A stretch of 64,000 nt of DNA from the NCBI RefSeq assembly GCF_040833985.1, contig NZ_CP162139.1:2190001-2254000 (forward strand), in the 5' to 3' direction. The number at the start of each line of letters is the position of its first letter. Within the stretch, counting starts at the first letter, position 1. The position numbers and the translations under genes were made by a program. Origin of the DNA: Leptospira sp. WS4.C2 (GTDB taxonomy: Bacteria > Spirochaetota > Leptospiria > Leptospirales > Leptospiraceae). The notes under the pieces are model-generated. The model was not told the origin of the DNA. It was given only the letters and a program-made list of their open reading frames with translations, and searched no databases. This document shows, piece after piece, positions 1-7,683 of this stretch.

Positions 1-507
1 GGATCGAAACCGAATCCAATCGAGAGTGGTATATAAGGCAATTTCAGAAAGACCCACCTTCCCATCGGTAAAGAAAAAATGACCATTTAACTCGCGTTTG
101 ATATAATCCAAAATAGAGCTAATTCTTAGTGCATTTTTGGTTAAATAAGGAGCCGCATCGGGTTTGATCCCCTCTTTGTTCAAATAAAAAATGAGAATGG
201 CGTTATCCAGAGCTTGGTCAATTGCTGTTTGTAAATTTGCTTCGCGGTAGTGGTGAGGGCCCGCTTTGGGTCTAAAATTTCCGCATCCTTTAGTTTCAAA
301 AAGATAGTCGAGGATGGTGTGGCTATCCCAAATTTTCACATCGTCTATCTCGGCATAAGGAACTTTCCAAAGTGGATTTTTATCTCGAAGTTCTTTCTGG
401 CCGGCCTCGGTCATTGTATCTACCATAGTAAAGGGAATCCCCAATTCTAAACAGAGAAAACGAATTCTTCTTACAAAAGGAGAAGTGATGCTACCATATA
501 ATTTCAT
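1..507 (-). CDS. Glutathione S-transferase family protein, 3' end cut off by window
   Basis: The first 169 codons run from an ATG at 507 to the window edge, so the C-terminus is missing. The product starts MKLYGSITSPFVRRIR, a typical thioredoxin-fold GST N-terminus, in which the Ser of the SPF segment is the usual glutathione-activating position. Near residue 48 the WKVPYAEID stretch supplies the cis-Pro loop, and the IWDSHTI segment near residue 65 carries the acid-Ser pair that holds the gamma-glutamyl group. The following part is helical, as expected for the C-terminal GST domain. The substrate is unknown. The gene is divergent from the NUDIX gene. The family call is firm; a specific subclass cannot be given. 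Confidence 0.85.
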   Translation of the reverse strand, partial: MKLYGSITSPFVRRIRFLCLELGIPFTMVDTMTEAGQKELRDKNPLWKVPYAEIDDVKIWDSHTILDYLFETKGCGNFRPKAGPHHYREANLQTAIDQALDNAILIFYLNKEGIKPDAAPYLTKNALRISSILDYIKRELNGHFFFTDGKVGLSEIALYTTLDWIRFRS

Positions 508-627
508 ATGTAGATAGTTTCAGCCTGCTTCCATTCTTCAAGAGTAAGATTTTTATAATTCTAAAAAATAGGGAAAATCTCTATACAATTCTTGGATTGG
601 GAAATTCCTTTGAAGAAGGAAACCAAA

Positions 628-1173
628 GTGAAAGAACGAAAGAACTGGAAAGACCTCTACCCCACTCCGATTTATACCCTCGCAAGTTTTGATATCAAAC
701 TCCCCCGTTCTGTGGAAGAAAAAACCTATTACGTACTCAAATCTAAAAATTGGGTGAATGTAGTGCCAGTGACAAAGTCGGGAGAGATTCTACTCATCAA
801 ACAATATCGACATGGAATTGGAGAAGATAGTTTGGAAATTCCAGGAGGGATTGTGGATGAAGAGGGACCCGGATCCGAACTGGAATCTGCCATCCGAGAA
901 CTCCGTGAAGAAACAGGATATGCCACTGATACCTCCCAATACAAACTCCTCGCTAAATTTTCAGGAAACCCGGCCATGTTTACCAATTGGTCCTATTCTT
1001 ATGTGGCTTATGATGTGGAACTTGTGCACGAAGTTGAATTTGATGAAGGCGAAGACATAGAGATTGTTTTAAAGAAACCGGAAGAAGTAAAACAGTTGTT
1101 AATTGATGGAACCATCCACCATCCTCATATGGCAGCAGCTTTAGGGATCTATTTCTTACAATCTAGATCATAA
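628..1173 (+). CDS. NUDIX hydrolase, ADP-ribose pyrophosphatase-like
   Basis: The protein has about 181 residues and carries a complete NUDIX box, GGIVDEEGPGSELESAIREL followed by REETGY, which binds the Mg ions that hydrolyse a nucleoside diphosphate linked to X. Length and the upstream VVPVTKSGEILLIKQYRHG segment resemble the ADP-ribose/sugar-nucleotide pyrophosphatase (NudF-like) branch, so housecleaning of ADP-ribose or nucleotide sugars is likely but not proven. I chose the GTG at 628 because AAGGA lies 7 bases before it. A TTG at 592 is in frame and would add 12 residues but has no good ribosome-binding site. The gene is monocistronic as far as can be seen. Confidence 0.85.
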   Translation: MKERKNWKDLYPTPIYTLASFDIKLPRSVEEKTYYVLKSKNWVNVVPVTKSGEILLIKQYRHGIGEDSLEIPGGIVDEEGPGSELESAIRELREETGYATDTSQYKLLAKFSGNPAMFTNWSYSYVAYDVELVHEVEFDEGEDIEIVLKKPEEVKQLLIDGTIHHPHMAAALGIYFLQSRS

Positions 1174-1324
1174 CCCAAGTGATGTAGAGTTTTTCACTAG
1201 GACAGTTTCGGATAAATACAGATTCAAGCTTCAGTAAATTCTAAAAATACAATACAGTTGTTGTTTAGAAAAATCCCCAAGTTTTTCGAAATCGCTGGAA
1301 ATTTAAACATAAGTTTGAGACTAT

Positions 1325-2119
1325 ATGTATATGAGAAAGTTCATCGCACAGTCAATCCTAGTACTTATCATAATATTCACTCAATTTTCGCTGCTTGCGG
1401 AAGGCGGCGAAACATTAGAGCCCATTACGATCACAGTCCAGAAGGGTGAAACTCTTTCCCTGATCTCGGAAAGGCATTTATCTGATCCAAAACGTTGGCC
1501 AGAACTTCTGAAGCACAATAAAATCCCGAATCCTGATCTGATCAAACCAGGACTTTCTCTTGTCGTCCCTGTTTTCCTTCGTAAAGCTGTGGTCGGTGTG
1601 ACTGAGTTTGTGATGGGTCAAGTGGAATGGAATGGCACTGGTGGAAAAGGCCCCTGGGTTCCTTTAAAATTAGGACAAGAACTCCATCCGAATGACCAAA
1701 TCAAAACAGTAGGAAAAGGAAAAACCGATGTTCATATCAATAACGTTGGTATGGTGCGAATCTTAACCAACAGCCATTTTGAAGTGAAGGGTGAAGACAA
1801 AAAAGGTGGGCCTGTGACAGTTGCCCTCTTCAAAGGAAGTTTGGATGCAAAAGTTACAAAATCAAATCCACCTACCACCGAACACAAGTTCAATATTGTG
1901 AGCCCGTCTTCCACTGCGGGAGTACGAGGTACCGAATTCCGTGTTGAGTTGGATGAAAAACTCAGTTCTACCATTTCCTGTTTTGAAGGAGTGGTGGATG
2001 TGGCAGCGCAAGGGAAAACTGTCGAATTAAAACAAGGAATGGCAACTTTTGTTGAAAAAGGAAAGTCTCCCGTGCAACCTTATAAAATTCCAGAAGCACC
2101 ACGCATAAGAGAAGAATAG
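1325..2119 (+). CDS. Exported LysM and FecR domain protein
   Basis: The 264-residue product begins with a signal peptide (roughly residues 1-25, ending LLAEGG). A LysM domain follows at about 35-85 (VQKGETLSLISERHLSD, then NPDLIKPGLSLVVP), a fold that binds N-acetylglucosamine glycans such as peptidoglycan. From about 95 to 250 there is a FecR-type beta domain, with the GTEFRVEL and GVVDVAAQGK signatures found in periplasmic FecR proteins. Leptospira carry several FecR-domain envelope proteins. A role in the periplasm at the cell wall is inferred. An ATG at 1331 is an alternative start. The gene is followed after 6 bases by the OmpL47-like gene, so the two are probably cotranscribed. Confidence 0.8.
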   Translation: MYMRKFIAQSILVLIIIFTQFSLLAEGGETLEPITITVQKGETLSLISERHLSDPKRWPELLKHNKIPNPDLIKPGLSLVVPVFLRKAVVGVTEFVMGQVEWNGTGGKGPWVPLKLGQELHPNDQIKTVGKGKTDVHINNVGMVRILTNSHFEVKGEDKKGGPVTVALFKGSLDAKVTKSNPPTTEHKFNIVSPSSTAGVRGTEFRVELDEKLSSTISCFEGVVDVAAQGKTVELKQGMATFVEKGKSPVQPYKIPEAPRIREE

Positions 2120-2125
2120 TAGGAT

Positions 2126-3109
2126 ATGAATCGAAAAATTATACTTAGCATTGGAATCTTTTTTCTAGTTTTTAGTTCTCTGGTTTCAAAACCCAAAAGA
2201 GAACTCCGGGTTCTGATTGATGCAGAACCAGATGCCAATTTCGAATTAGAACTTTGGCAAGATAAACCAAATGAAAATGGAGATAGCATTGCACCCAAAC
2301 CTCCGGAGTCCATTCAGTTCAAGGGAAATCGAATCACAGTAACACCAAAAGATGATTTTGAATACTTTCGTGTTCGCAGGTTAGGTGAATATGGTGCGAA
2401 AGGATTTTGGACTCAAGTTTTTTCTACTAACGTAGATCCTGGGTCCCCACTTTCAGTTCCGAAGGAATTTGTTGCTAAAAAAACATTCGTTCCCCAAGCA
2501 GAACCCAAAAAGGTTACATCTGTCATCTCGACAGATAGTTTTGTCATTGTAAAAGAGAAAGAAAATTCCATTCGTTATCTGACAAAAGACCGGTTGACTT
2601 TAAGTCCTACTGATGACGCCTCCGGTGTTGCGGAAGTTCGTTACCGTATCAATGAAGGACATTGGAATTCTAGTAAAGCAATGACCTCTGTACCGATTCA
2701 AGAGGAAGGAAGTTACAAATTTTTATACTTCTCCCTTGACCAGGCAGGAAATAAAGAACCTATGCAAGTCTTAGACTTTATCAAGGATACAACACCTCCC
2801 GAAACAAAATTGGATTGGGTAGGAGCGAACTCCTCAGGAAAAGCGGGCCAGAAGTTTCTTTCTCCCGAAACAAAAATCAAACTGACAGTAAAAGACCGTT
2901 TGAGTGGACCCAAAGAAATACTTGTAGCTTATACTTGTCAGTCGGGAACACAAACAGAATTCAAACCATATATTTCTGAGATCTCTATTTATGATTTGAA
3001 GTCCCTCTGTAAAGGCTCTTTCCAACTTTTTTACTATGCTGTAGACCAGGTTGGAAATGAAGAAGCTGTCAAAACTTTAAATTTCCAATTGAGTAGTGAA
3101 TCTAATTGA
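2126..3109 (+). CDS. Exported protein with two OmpL47-like repeats
   Basis: This is a 327-residue protein with an N-terminal signal peptide (LSIGIFFLVFSSLVSKP). Two related segments, about 155-225 and 245-325, share the pattern LSPTDDASGV...VRYRIN...YFSLDQAGNKE and LTVKDRLSG...LFYYAVDQVGNEE. That repeat of a Gly-bounded loop, a central aromatic strand and a terminal DQxGNxE is the pattern of the OmpL47-type / Ig-like repeats in Leptospira surface proteins. Surface or periplasmic location is inferred. It sits 6 bases after the LysM-FecR gene and probably forms a two-gene unit with it. The specific ligand is unknown. Confidence 0.65.
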   Translation: MNRKIILSIGIFFLVFSSLVSKPKRELRVLIDAEPDANFELELWQDKPNENGDSIAPKPPESIQFKGNRITVTPKDDFEYFRVRRLGEYGAKGFWTQVFSTNVDPGSPLSVPKEFVAKKTFVPQAEPKKVTSVISTDSFVIVKEKENSIRYLTKDRLTLSPTDDASGVAEVRYRINEGHWNSSKAMTSVPIQEEGSYKFLYFSLDQAGNKEPMQVLDFIKDTTPPETKLDWVGANSSGKAGQKFLSPETKIKLTVKDRLSGPKEILVAYTCQSGTQTEFKPYISEISIYDLKSLCKGSFQLFYYAVDQVGNEEAVKTLNFQLSSESN

Positions 3110-3168
3110 AAGATAATCCTAGATTGTCGATTGCCCCAATTTTTCGAAAATAAAGATTGGTCAGAGAG

Positions 3169-4410
3169 ATGAAGAAAAACCTTTCTTTGGCCATTTTCAA
3201 ACACCGCGACTTTCGCTTTTTTATCATCGCAAGGTTCTTTATGGTTCTTGCAATCAACATCCAAGCAACTATTGTCGGTTGGCAAGTTTATGAACTCACA
3301 GGTAGTGTTTTAGATTTAGGTCTAGTAGGCCTTTTTGAAGCAGTCCCATCAATCGTGGTTTCTCTCTATGCGGGACACCTAGCAGATCTTAGAGACCGTC
3401 GCAATATCATTGTGATTTGTTTGTTTTTTTTGTTTCTCTGTTCTCTTACTTTATTTGCTTTTACTGGTCCACTTTCCTTTTTACTCGAAACATACAAAGC
3501 CTATCCTATTTTTTTAGTGATATTGGTTTCTGGAATTGCTAGGGGGTTTATCTCCCCTGCTATCTTTAGTTTTGTGACACAACTAGTGCCTAGGGAACAT
3601 TACCCTCATTCTGCAGCATGGATGGGCACCTCCTTTCAAGCAGGTGCCGTGATAGGACCTGCCCTGGGAGGAATTGTGTATGGAAGTTTTGGAATGCAAG
3701 TGGCTTATGGTCTTGACTCGGTTTGTATCGGGCTTCCCTTTTTACTTTTCTTTTGGATAAACAAACGTAGTCTTCCTGAACGAAAAGAAAAAGAGGCATT
3801 GAAAGATAGTCTTCTAAAAGGTCTTCGGTTTGTTTTGAAAAACGAAATCATGTTAGGTGCCATGGCACTAGATATGTTTGCTGTTCTTTTTGGTGGAGCT
3901 GTAGCTCTTCTTCCTGTTTATGCCAAGGATATCCTTTTTGTTGGTTCCGAAGGATTGGGATACTTACGCGCGGCACCATCACTTGGGGCACTACTCATGG
4001 CCTACTACCTCACATACAAACCACCGCTGGAAAAATCAGGACGAGTTTTGTTACTTTGTGTGTTTGGTTTTGGAGTTTGTATGCTCGTGTTTGGTCTTTC
4101 CGAGTCCTTTTTATTGTCCCTAATCGCCTTATTTCTCTCTGGTGTTTTTGATAGTGTCTCGGTCGTTGTTCGTTCCACCATTATGCAAACCATGACTCCT
4201 GAGGAAATGCGGGGGCGTGTGAGTGCGATCAATAAAGTGTTTATTGGTTCTTCGAATGAAATTGGCGCCTTTGAGTCAGGGGTTTCAGCAAAATTTTTAG
4301 GACCTGTTGGCTCTGTTGTTTTTGGAGCCACAATGACCCTTTTCATTGTATTTTTTACCTTCCGTTTATCTCCTAAGTTAAAAGAATTAGAACTGAAAAA
4401 CTGGGTTTAA
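3169..4410 (+). CDS. MFS transporter (EntS-like drug/siderophore exporter family)
   Basis: A 413-residue integral membrane protein with about 12 hydrophobic helices. The loop between helices 2 and 3 reads AGHLADLRDRRNIIV, the classic major facilitator motif A (GxLaDrxGrR). The second half carries a matching loop near MTPEEMRGRVSAINKVF, typical of the MFS_3/enterobactin exporter-like group. It probably exports a small molecule by proton antiport; the substrate cannot be read. The ATG at 3169 was preferred over the TTG at 3157 because the protein then starts with a basic MKKN segment before the first helix, as in relatives. Confidence 0.85.
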   Translation: MKKNLSLAIFKHRDFRFFIIARFFMVLAINIQATIVGWQVYELTGSVLDLGLVGLFEAVPSIVVSLYAGHLADLRDRRNIIVICLFFLFLCSLTLFAFTGPLSFLLETYKAYPIFLVILVSGIARGFISPAIFSFVTQLVPREHYPHSAAWMGTSFQAGAVIGPALGGIVYGSFGMQVAYGLDSVCIGLPFLLFFWINKRSLPERKEKEALKDSLLKGLRFVLKNEIMLGAMALDMFAVLFGGAVALLPVYAKDILFVGSEGLGYLRAAPSLGALLMAYYLTYKPPLEKSGRVLLLCVFGFGVCMLVFGLSESFLLSLIALFLSGVFDSVSVVVRSTIMQTMTPEEMRGRVSAINKVFIGSSNEIGAFESGVSAKFLGPVGSVVFGATMTLFIVFFTFRLSPKLKELELKNWV

Positions 4411-4453
4411 AAGTGCTTGGAAAATCTCTTTTCTAGGGAATACTGGACAAGCC

Positions 4454-4639
4454 ATGTCAGATTTGATCCATGATTCCAAACTTCCAGCAGATAAAAAACA
4501 TACCCTAGTGCTTCTCATACAAACGATGTTAAACGATGTGAACAAACAAATCACACATTTAGGAATCAATAATTACATGAAACTCCAAGATGAGATCGCA
4601 AAGATTCTTGTTCCAGTCATTGAAGACAAAATGGAATGA
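4454..4639 (+). CDS. Small hypothetical protein, 61 aa
   Basis: The small product, starting MSDLIHDSKLPADKKHTLV, is predicted to be almost wholly alpha-helical, with no signal peptide, membrane segment or cysteine. The gene lies 43 bases after the MFS gene on the same strand. Its TGA stop directly abuts the stop of the convergent PLD-family gene. I do not recognise a family. The balanced amphipathic pattern and the plausible context argue that it is real rather than a chance ORF. Confidence 0.55.
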   Translation: MSDLIHDSKLPADKKHTLVLLIQTMLNDVNKQITHLGINNYMKLQDEIAKILVPVIEDKME

Positions 4640-4649
4640 TTAATCATTC
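4634..4649. repeat. Perfect 16-bp palindrome holding both convergent stop codons
   Basis: GAATGATTAATCATTC reads the same on both strands. The TGA of the plus gene (4637-4639) and the TAA of the minus gene (4642-4640) sit side by side at its centre. It has no loop and no T-tract, so it is a poor intrinsic terminator. It may be a chance product of two abutting stops or a protein-binding site. Confidence 0.5.
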
Positions 4650-6262
4650 GAACAAGTTGGTGGAATTTTCCCTGTAATTTCGAATCGATTCGTTATAAAA
4701 ACCATCCATTCCGGTGGTTTGTTTTTTTCTTTGGTATGACAAAAGGAGAAATTTCCTTTTTCTGTACGGACCCAAAACCATAGATTCTTACCCTTCCAAA
4801 AATCTGTCTGACCTAAAATCGTAGAATTCCCATCTGGATAAAAATTGACTTTAGGATGAGAACCGTCCCAAAAAGAAAGAGAAATGACCTTTTCGCCATT
4901 CGAAAGACTGACCTTAGTTCCTAAAAAATAATTTTGTAGATACAATTGTAAATTTGACCCTTCGCTCTCTTCCCAAATCGGATCGGTTCCCTGGGAAGTG
5001 AACTCGAATCGTTCGCCTAGTTTTGATCGAATCAAACCTGTGAGTCCTAATGTCTGTCTATAGGCACTCGAGAGAGCATTGGAATTGTTATCAAAAAAAC
5101 CTTCACTATTGAATAGAACGTTGGTCTGGAAAAGCGAATTCTGAAAGCGCGTAAGGGAATACATACGGAGCTGGTTTTCTGTATTTGCATTCAATCCTCC
5201 AGAACTCAAGGAAGAATTTGTAACAGGAAGGGCTGCCCATAGAATTCGTTTCCATTCTCTAAGGAATTCTTCCGTGATGGATGGATGGTCCATTTTTACG
5301 AAGACCTCTTTATTTTTATCCCTTGCAGAGACCGAATAATTATAAGAACCCGTATAAACAATGTGATCATCAACTAACATTGTTTTGTGGTGTAACAATC
5401 CTCCCAAATAACGATCATTTTTAAAGACAAAATCAAGGTTACCATCTTCCCAAATCTGTGATGGGAACTCTAGATTTTGGCTCAAATAAATTCCTTCTGG
5501 GTTGGAACTCATCGGTGAATTGTAGATTCCTTCAACCCGAACTCCCCTTTGGTTTGCCTCTAAAAGTTTCAAACTGAATACGGGATCATAATGGGAATAG
5601 ATTAAATATTTAATGGAATGTTTGGCAGAGTCCACAGCATCCAATAACTGCTGCTGGATTTCCAGGCCTGCTTCTGGAGAAGTCCAATACTGTAAGGATC
5701 CAATCTGGAAATAACCTTTTGGATTTTTCCCCTCAAGAGTGGATATGATTCCCTCCACCTCTTTCGGTGATATGTTCTGAGTCCAGTAGACATTGTTGTC
5801 TGTATAAAGGCCATGAGTGGTAAAATTACCGGTTCCTGTAAAAAAACGAAGCCCATCAAAAATCCAAATCTTTGTATGGTGGATTCCCGATCCTGACCAC
5901 CGATTGATATCTAAGCCCAGGGACTCAAGTTCTGGATACTCTTCCTCCTTATCACCGAATAATTGAATTTGAACTCCCATCCTTTTTTTAAGATAAAGTT
6001 CCGTCAGAATTTCATAGTCATCGATCGAATACAAGTAGCCACGAATGGATATTTTTGCCTTTCGAATCTCAGAAAGCAGGGCCTCTTTTACCAATTTCTT
6101 TTTCTCTTCCGCTACTTCCCTACCGGGATAAGAGAAATAAATTTCAGAAACGGGAGAGGAGGAAAATAAAAGAGAAGTTAAATCTAGATTTGATTTTGCC
6201 TTTTGACAGAAGAGACTGGAGAACAAGATAAAAAAGAAAATGGGAATCCTGTTTTTTGTCAT
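4640..6262 (-). CDS. Phospholipase D-fold (HKD) lipoprotein, probable nuclease or lipid transferase
   Basis: A 540-residue protein with a signal peptide ending in the lipobox-like LFSSLFC, so Cys19 is probably lipidated. It has both catalytic HxKx4D motifs of the phospholipase D superfamily: HTKIWIFD at residues 129-136, followed by TGTGNFT, and HHKTMLVD at 291-298, followed by TGSYNYS. The two halves make one active site in this family, which includes cardiolipin synthases, phospholipases and nucleases. The exported location and neighbours (lamin-tail lipoprotein, barrel) favour an extracellular nuclease or phosphodiesterase, but this is inference. The C-terminal 170 residues have no recognised domain. 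Its ATG overlaps the stop of the barrel gene by 4 bases. Confidence 0.85.
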   Translation of the reverse strand: MTKNRIPIFFFILFSSLFCQKAKSNLDLTSLLFSSSPVSEIYFSYPGREVAEEKKKLVKEALLSEIRKAKISIRGYLYSIDDYEILTELYLKKRMGVQIQLFGDKEEEYPELESLGLDINRWSGSGIHHTKIWIFDGLRFFTGTGNFTTHGLYTDNNVYWTQNISPKEVEGIISTLEGKNPKGYFQIGSLQYWTSPEAGLEIQQQLLDAVDSAKHSIKYLIYSHYDPVFSLKLLEANQRGVRVEGIYNSPMSSNPEGIYLSQNLEFPSQIWEDGNLDFVFKNDRYLGGLLHHKTMLVDDHIVYTGSYNYSVSARDKNKEVFVKMDHPSITEEFLREWKRILWAALPVTNSSLSSGGLNANTENQLRMYSLTRFQNSLFQTNVLFNSEGFFDNNSNALSSAYRQTLGLTGLIRSKLGERFEFTSQGTDPIWEESEGSNLQLYLQNYFLGTKVSLSNGEKVISLSFWDGSHPKVNFYPDGNSTILGQTDFWKGKNLWFWVRTEKGNFSFCHTKEKNKPPEWMVFITNRFEITGKIPPTCSND

Positions 6263-7683
6263 ATTTGTATTCTCCCAAACACATATCCAAAGTTTGATTT
6301 GATGGCTAAAGATTCTGGTAGAAATAACCTTGAGGCTCCGATCCCCAGTTCAAAAGAAGAATCCTCTTTGAAGGAAAACTCTAAAACTCCTTCCCCGATG
6401 AAAAAACTTTCAAAATCTCTTTTTTGAAAACTAATCCGTCCGTCTGTTGGGTGATCGAGTCTGTAAGGCAAAAAGTAAGCACCTACGAATTTTGCCACAA
6501 ACTGTTGGTAGGTGAACTGTAGAACCAGTTCATTCAAATACCCGAAACACCTTCCTTCATGCAAGGAAAAGTTTTTTTCATACCCGAATTCGGTCACAGC
6601 TGCCGAAGGAAAAATGCGAAAGATTTGGGAAAGATAAGGAGTTTGTGCAGGATGCGGACCAAAAGAAACATACCCTTCGCGAATGATTTGATTCTTTTCA
6701 TTTCTTTCCTCCCTGTCCGAAAGGAATTGAGAACTCCGAACCATAAAATCACCTAACCGAAGTTCGGTCCCTATCTGAACCGCTTCGCCCGAAATAGGAA
6801 GGGAACCGGGTTTACTTGCAATTTTGGAACTGGTTCTGTCATTTCCTTTGGCCCATAAAAAATCGAATTGGACTGCAAAAACTTCTGCATCAAATCCTAA
6901 GCCTAAATTCCCATTGAGTAAAGAATCCCCATCGGCACCAGAGCTCTTCGTTTCCCTCGGACTGTCTTTAACATGCCGGCCCCAAGTTCCTAGTTCTAAA
7001 TACTGAATTCCCATACGAAGTTTGAAGTAATCTCCATAGAGAAGTCCAAAAGAATGCCTACGATGGTGACTTCGTTTGTTATCGTTTGACTCGGATTCTT
7101 CTGGTAGATCTTTCCGATTCTGATTTAGATTCTGTAGTAAGGAATGGAATCGGTCTTTCTCAAGTAACAGAGCTCCTGAGTAATGATCCCAAAGAAAAAA
7201 CTGTAAGGTTAAATTTTTCTCAGGCAAAAATTCTAGAAATAGACCCTCCCCCGCGTCAAAGCTTGTTTGAAAACTATTCGGACGAAACAAATGTTCACGT
7301 CGACCTACACCGATGAGAAACTTAGAAGTTTCATACCCAATGTAGTGGTTTTTTCCTAGGTAAAATGGTTTTAGTCCTGTTTCCTTACCTGAAGTGAGTT
7401 TAATGTCTAAATCCCAAACAAACTTCTCTTTTTTATTTTTATCCCTTAGACCAACAAACATCGATTCGCCGGAAATTCTGTTCAAATAGGATACCTTTTG
7501 AAAGTCCTGACCAAGTTCTGTGATCTTTAAATCCCAACCAGGTGGATGAATCGTTTCTTTAGCAATTGTTTCTTTTAAAAACAATTCATATCCCAAAATC
7601 CCAACTTCGATTCCCACAGCATTACTTGGAGCCGAACCAAGGAAGAATAGGAAGATAAGGAAAATTTTTGAACGGAAGTTCAA
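6259..7683 (-). CDS. Exported hypothetical protein, probable outer-membrane beta-barrel
   Basis: A 474-residue protein with a signal peptide (IFLIFLFFLGSAPSNA). The mature part has many alternating-hydrophobic segments with aromatic ends (YFKLRMGIQYLELG, AEVFAVQFDFLWAKG, VLQFTYQQFVAKFVGAYF) and ends in a beta-like stretch with Phe and Ile, FGYVFGRIQI. This is compatible with an outer-membrane barrel, but I do not recognise a family. Start is TTG at 7683, preceded by GAGGA. It overlaps the upstream lipoprotein stop by 4 bases and the downstream PLD gene start by 4 bases, so the three are translationally coupled. Confidence 0.6.
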   Translation of the reverse strand: MNFRSKIFLIFLFFLGSAPSNAVGIEVGILGYELFLKETIAKETIHPPGWDLKITELGQDFQKVSYLNRISGESMFVGLRDKNKKEKFVWDLDIKLTSGKETGLKPFYLGKNHYIGYETSKFLIGVGRREHLFRPNSFQTSFDAGEGLFLEFLPEKNLTLQFFLWDHYSGALLLEKDRFHSLLQNLNQNRKDLPEESESNDNKRSHHRRHSFGLLYGDYFKLRMGIQYLELGTWGRHVKDSPRETKSSGADGDSLLNGNLGLGFDAEVFAVQFDFLWAKGNDRTSSKIASKPGSLPISGEAVQIGTELRLGDFMVRSSQFLSDREERNEKNQIIREGYVSFGPHPAQTPYLSQIFRIFPSAAVTEFGYEKNFSLHEGRCFGYLNELVLQFTYQQFVAKFVGAYFLPYRLDHPTDGRISFQKRDFESFFIGEGVLEFSFKEDSSFELGIGASRLFLPESLAIKSNFGYVFGRIQI

